A stretch of 64,000 nt of DNA from Desulforhabdus amnigena (GTDB lineage: Bacteria > Desulfobacterota > Syntrophobacteria > Syntrophobacterales > Syntrophobacteraceae): positions 4,358,501-4,422,500 of the forward strand of contig NZ_BSDR01000001.1 in the NCBI RefSeq assembly GCF_027925305.1, written 5' to 3'. Positions 61,907 to 64,000 of this stretch are shown piece by piece; positions within the stretch are counted from its first letter, which is position 1; each line of letters begins with the position of its first letter. The notes under the pieces are model-generated. The model saw nothing but the letters and a program-made list of their open reading frames with translations, was not told the DNA's origin and searched no databases. A program made the position numbers and the translations under genes.

Positions 61907-63565
61907 TTATGTATTGAAAATATCAAGAAATACCCGTTCATGGGCTTTTTCTTTCGGGGAAGAGAAGATCCTCCTGTTTTCTCTGCGCACCTCTCTGGCT
62001 TCTTCCAGGAAATAGTCAAGCAGGTGGAGGTCTTCCTTTTTGAGTGCTCCCGCTTTTTGCGCCGTGGAAAATTTGGAGAGTACCGCCAGGATTCCAAAGA
62101 GATAGAGGCTGAGTGCGGTGATTCTTCGCAGGAGGAACTCTTTTTGAGGGATCTTCTTCCCATGGATGAGCATTGCCGCGAAAAGCATCCGTCTGAGGGA
62201 CGCGGCGTTTTTTCTCGCAAATCCGGCGGCCTTCCGCATGACTCCTTCCTCGAACTCGAGGGGCCATTCCATCTTCCTGAGGAGTCTGTCCATGAGGAAC
62301 AGGAGTTTCCTAACCTTGTTGCCTTTCAGTGTTCCCATTCGGCCCTCCAGCTTGCGGATCATGAAAAGGGGGGGATAAATGGAATGGATTTCCGTGGTTC
62401 CCTCAAAAACGGTGGCGACACGAAAGTCCCGCATGCGCTTTTCATAGGGATTGGAAGTGATGTAGCCGGACCCGCCGGCCACTTGAAGGGCATCGTAGAG
62501 GACGTCCCAGGCCCGTGTGGTTCCAAAGAGCTTGCAGTGAGAGGTTTCAACGGCCACGTTGGCTAAGGGGTCTTTTTCCAGAATTCCCGTAATAAAGTCG
62601 TTCATGGACGAGATGACCAGGCTGTAGACTTTGGCTTTCACCAGCTTTTCCTGCACCAGGGGAAAACTCCGGATGGGAACGCCGAATTGAATGCGGCTGG
62701 AAGCGCGTTTCGTCATATCCTCGAGAGATTGCCGTATCATGCCGAGAGAAGCCGCTCCCAGGCCGAGCCTCCCATAATTGAGGATGGTCATGGCGATCTT
62801 GAAACCGTCGCCGGGTTTTCCCAGCAGATTTTCAACGGGCACGTGCACGTTCTTGAATTGAATGGCCGCAGTGGAGCTGGCTTTGAGTCCCATCTTGGGC
62901 ATATCCCTGCCGATTTTTACCCCTTCCCACGCGGTTTCCACGATGAAGGCCCCCATGAATCCCGGTTTTCGAGGATCCATTTGAGCGAATACGGTGAGCC
63001 CCCCGGCATAGTTGGCATTGGTGATGTAGGTCTTCTGTCCGTTGAGAATGTAATGGCTCCCATCTTCCGAAAGCTCGGCCCTCGTTTCGATGTGCTGTGC
63101 ATCCGATCCGACTCGTGGTTCAGTGAGTGCGTAAGAGAAGATCATGTCTCCGGAAGCTGCAGGGACAAGATATTTTTGCTTCTGGGATTCGTTTCCAAAA
63201 AGCAGAATTCCTTTCACCCCTATGGAGAGATGGGCGATGGATGCCAGCACTACTGAGATGTCGCGGCGAACCAGTTCCTCGATGGTTTTCAGATATTCCC
63301 AGCCGTTGAATCCGAGCCCCCCATACATTTCGGGAATGGAGAGACCGAAGAAACCGCTCTCCTTCATCATTTCCAGCATTTTGGCCGGGATTCTTCCCGC
63401 TTCCTCTATACTCCGGGGATCGAACTCCTTGAGCATTTCCAGGTATGCATGGACGACTCCCTGGATTTTCTCGAGGTTTCGGGGAGCTCGAAAGGAATTG
63501 AAGATCTCTTTATCCAGGGTTCCCTGGTAGATTCTGTCCATGAAGGTTGCTGCCTGCATCCGCAT
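61907..63565 (-). CDS. Acyl-CoA dehydrogenase with VLCAD-like C-terminal extension
   Basis: A 552-residue flavoprotein oxidising acyl-CoA to enoyl-CoA. The FAD-binding block is YALTEPRVGSDAQHIETRAELSEDGSHYILNGQKTYITNA. Also visible are LGLKASSTAAIQFKNVHVP-like and QVAGGSGYITSNPYEKRMRDFRVATVFEGTTEIH, in which Glu388 of FEGT occupies the catalytic-base position. The last 150 residues exceed the ordinary 380-residue enzyme and resemble the C-terminal domain of very-long-chain enzymes, which binds the membrane. It probably acts in long-chain fatty acid oxidation. Start ATG 63565 is used; an ATG two codons in has AAAGG upstream. No etfAB genes are adjacent. Confidence 0.9.
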   Translation of the reverse strand: MRMQAATFMDRIYQGTLDKEIFNSFRAPRNLEKIQGVVHAYLEMLKEFDPRSIEEAGRIPAKMLEMMKESGFFGLSIPEMYGGLGFNGWEYLKTIEELVRRDISVVLASIAHLSIGVKGILLFGNESQKQKYLVPAASGDMIFSYALTEPRVGSDAQHIETRAELSEDGSHYILNGQKTYITNANYAGGLTVFAQMDPRKPGFMGAFIVETAWEGVKIGRDMPKMGLKASSTAAIQFKNVHVPVENLLGKPGDGFKIAMTILNYGRLGLGAASLGMIRQSLEDMTKRASSRIQFGVPIRSFPLVQEKLVKAKVYSLVISSMNDFITGILEKDPLANVAVETSHCKLFGTTRAWDVLYDALQVAGGSGYITSNPYEKRMRDFRVATVFEGTTEIHSIYPPLFMIRKLEGRMGTLKGNKVRKLLFLMDRLLRKMEWPLEFEEGVMRKAAGFARKNAASLRRMLFAAMLIHGKKIPQKEFLLRRITALSLYLFGILAVLSKFSTAQKAGALKKEDLHLLDYFLEEAREVRRENRRIFSSPKEKAHERVFLDIFNT

Positions 63566-63631
63566 CCTTTCCGACCCTCTCTCCGGACGTTTTTTGTGAT
63601 TCCAGAGACAGATAGTTCCGGCCGCTGCAGA

Positions 63632-64000
63632 TCAATCGCACAGCCCCGATTTTGTCTTCAAACGGAGCAAACCGGGGCTCTTATGAAAATACATATGAGG
63701 CGAATCGACTTTTAACTTCAAGAAGTATTTTTCCACATCGTCGAAGAGCACGGGTTGCGTGGGCCAGGTGTATTCTTTTTCTCTACGCTGAAACTCTTTC
63801 CACTGTACCTCTGATTCCGGAAAGGTTTCAAATACTCTCTTTTTGGCTTGATCGCATAAAAACATGGCGCACGAGATGGGGCGGACTCTCCAGCGGCAGC
63901 CCTCTTCCCCGAGATAGACGCATCTGCCCGTTTTATTGGGCTGCTGCAGGATTTCGAAAATAGAGCGCATTTCCTCTGGAGTGGAGAGGAGGAAGGTGAT
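63632..64000 (-). CDS. YkgJ-like Cys-rich metal-binding protein, N-terminus cut by window edge
   Basis: Reading leftward from base 64000 the frame is open for 122 codons to a TGA at 63632. It shows GRCVYLGEEGCRWRVRPISCAMFLCDQ, the C-x(n)-R-P-x-x-C-x-x-F/Y-x-C half of the YkgJ (zinc/iron-chelating CxxCxxCC) family. The usual N-terminal Cys cluster lies beyond the window. An in-frame ATG at 63970 exists, but the sequence before it (ITFLLSTPEE) is also coding-like, so the true start is outside. The metal-binding half of the phosphatase at 60558 is of the same type. The acyl-CoA dehydrogenase gene lies 66 nt downstream on the same strand. Confidence 0.8.
   Translation of the reverse strand: MTFLLSTPEEMRSIFEILQQPNKTGRCVYLGEEGCRWRVRPISCAMFLCDQAKKRVFETFPESEVQWKEFQRREKEYTWPTQPVLFDDVEKYFLKLKVDSPHMYFHKSPGLLRLKTKSGLCD

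Overview
The window reads as chromosome of an anaerobic, strictly respiratory or syntrophic deltaproteobacterium of the Syntrophobacter/Desulforhabdus type. The reasons are methylene-THF reductase coupled to Hdr-like proteins, a FlxABCD-Hdr cluster, a selenocysteine-containing Hdr subunit, desulfoferrodoxin, squalene-hopene cyclase and a long-chain type acyl-CoA dehydrogenase. The taxon is an inference from gene content. I see no rRNA, tRNA, CRISPR array, transposase or prophage.

Region 1 (1-14130) is an electron-transfer locus of two divergent operons separated by about 1.7 kb of non-coding, repeat-bearing DNA. Leftward: hdrA-like, mvhD-like, metV, metF (cut by the window edge). Rightward: a second tandem-FAD hdrA, mvhD/flxD, flxC, flxB, flxA, and an HdrC/HdrB (HdrD/DsrK-like) fusion whose reading frame crosses an in-frame TGA at 13591, best explained as selenocysteine. 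Together they connect NAD(H), ferredoxin, a thiol/disulfide-type acceptor and the methylene-THF/methyl-THF couple.

Region 2 (14131-25300): a hypothetical protein, YjbQ-like protein, desulfoferrodoxin and ferritin (oxygen and iron defence), a NuoE-NuoF-NuoG NADH-oxidising module without membrane subunits, ribulose-phosphate epimerase, two methyltransferases (one MenG/UbiE) and ribosomal protein L28.

Region 3 (25999-44780): a di-haem cytochrome c peroxidase-like protein, an SLC13-type permease with RCK_C domains, an RbbA/YhhJ/YhiI-type ABC exporter, then squalene-hopene cyclase, an MlaC/HpnM-like protein and a complete AcrAB-TolC-type RND efflux operon led by a TetR regulator. Copies of one ~115-bp repeat (family D) sit at the boundaries of these modules.

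Region 4 (45094-56514): purM-moxR-DUF58-transglutaminase operon, mltG, a sugar-1-phosphate nucleotidyltransferase, an overlapping mlaC-like/radC/quinone-oxidoreductase chain followed by an ABC ATPase, and a lone fabD.

Region 5 (57413-64000): a single-domain response regulator, a dikinase-like phosphotransferase with an unfamiliar C-terminal domain, a protein-tyrosine-phosphatase fused to a YkgJ-like Cys-rich domain, an acyl-CoA dehydrogenase and a second YkgJ-like protein cut by the window edge.

Intergenic DNA is unusually rich in small dispersed repeats (families A-F below): palindromic MITE- or REP-like sequences that are often abutted to stop codons, sometimes within operons, and in places supply false upstream start codons.
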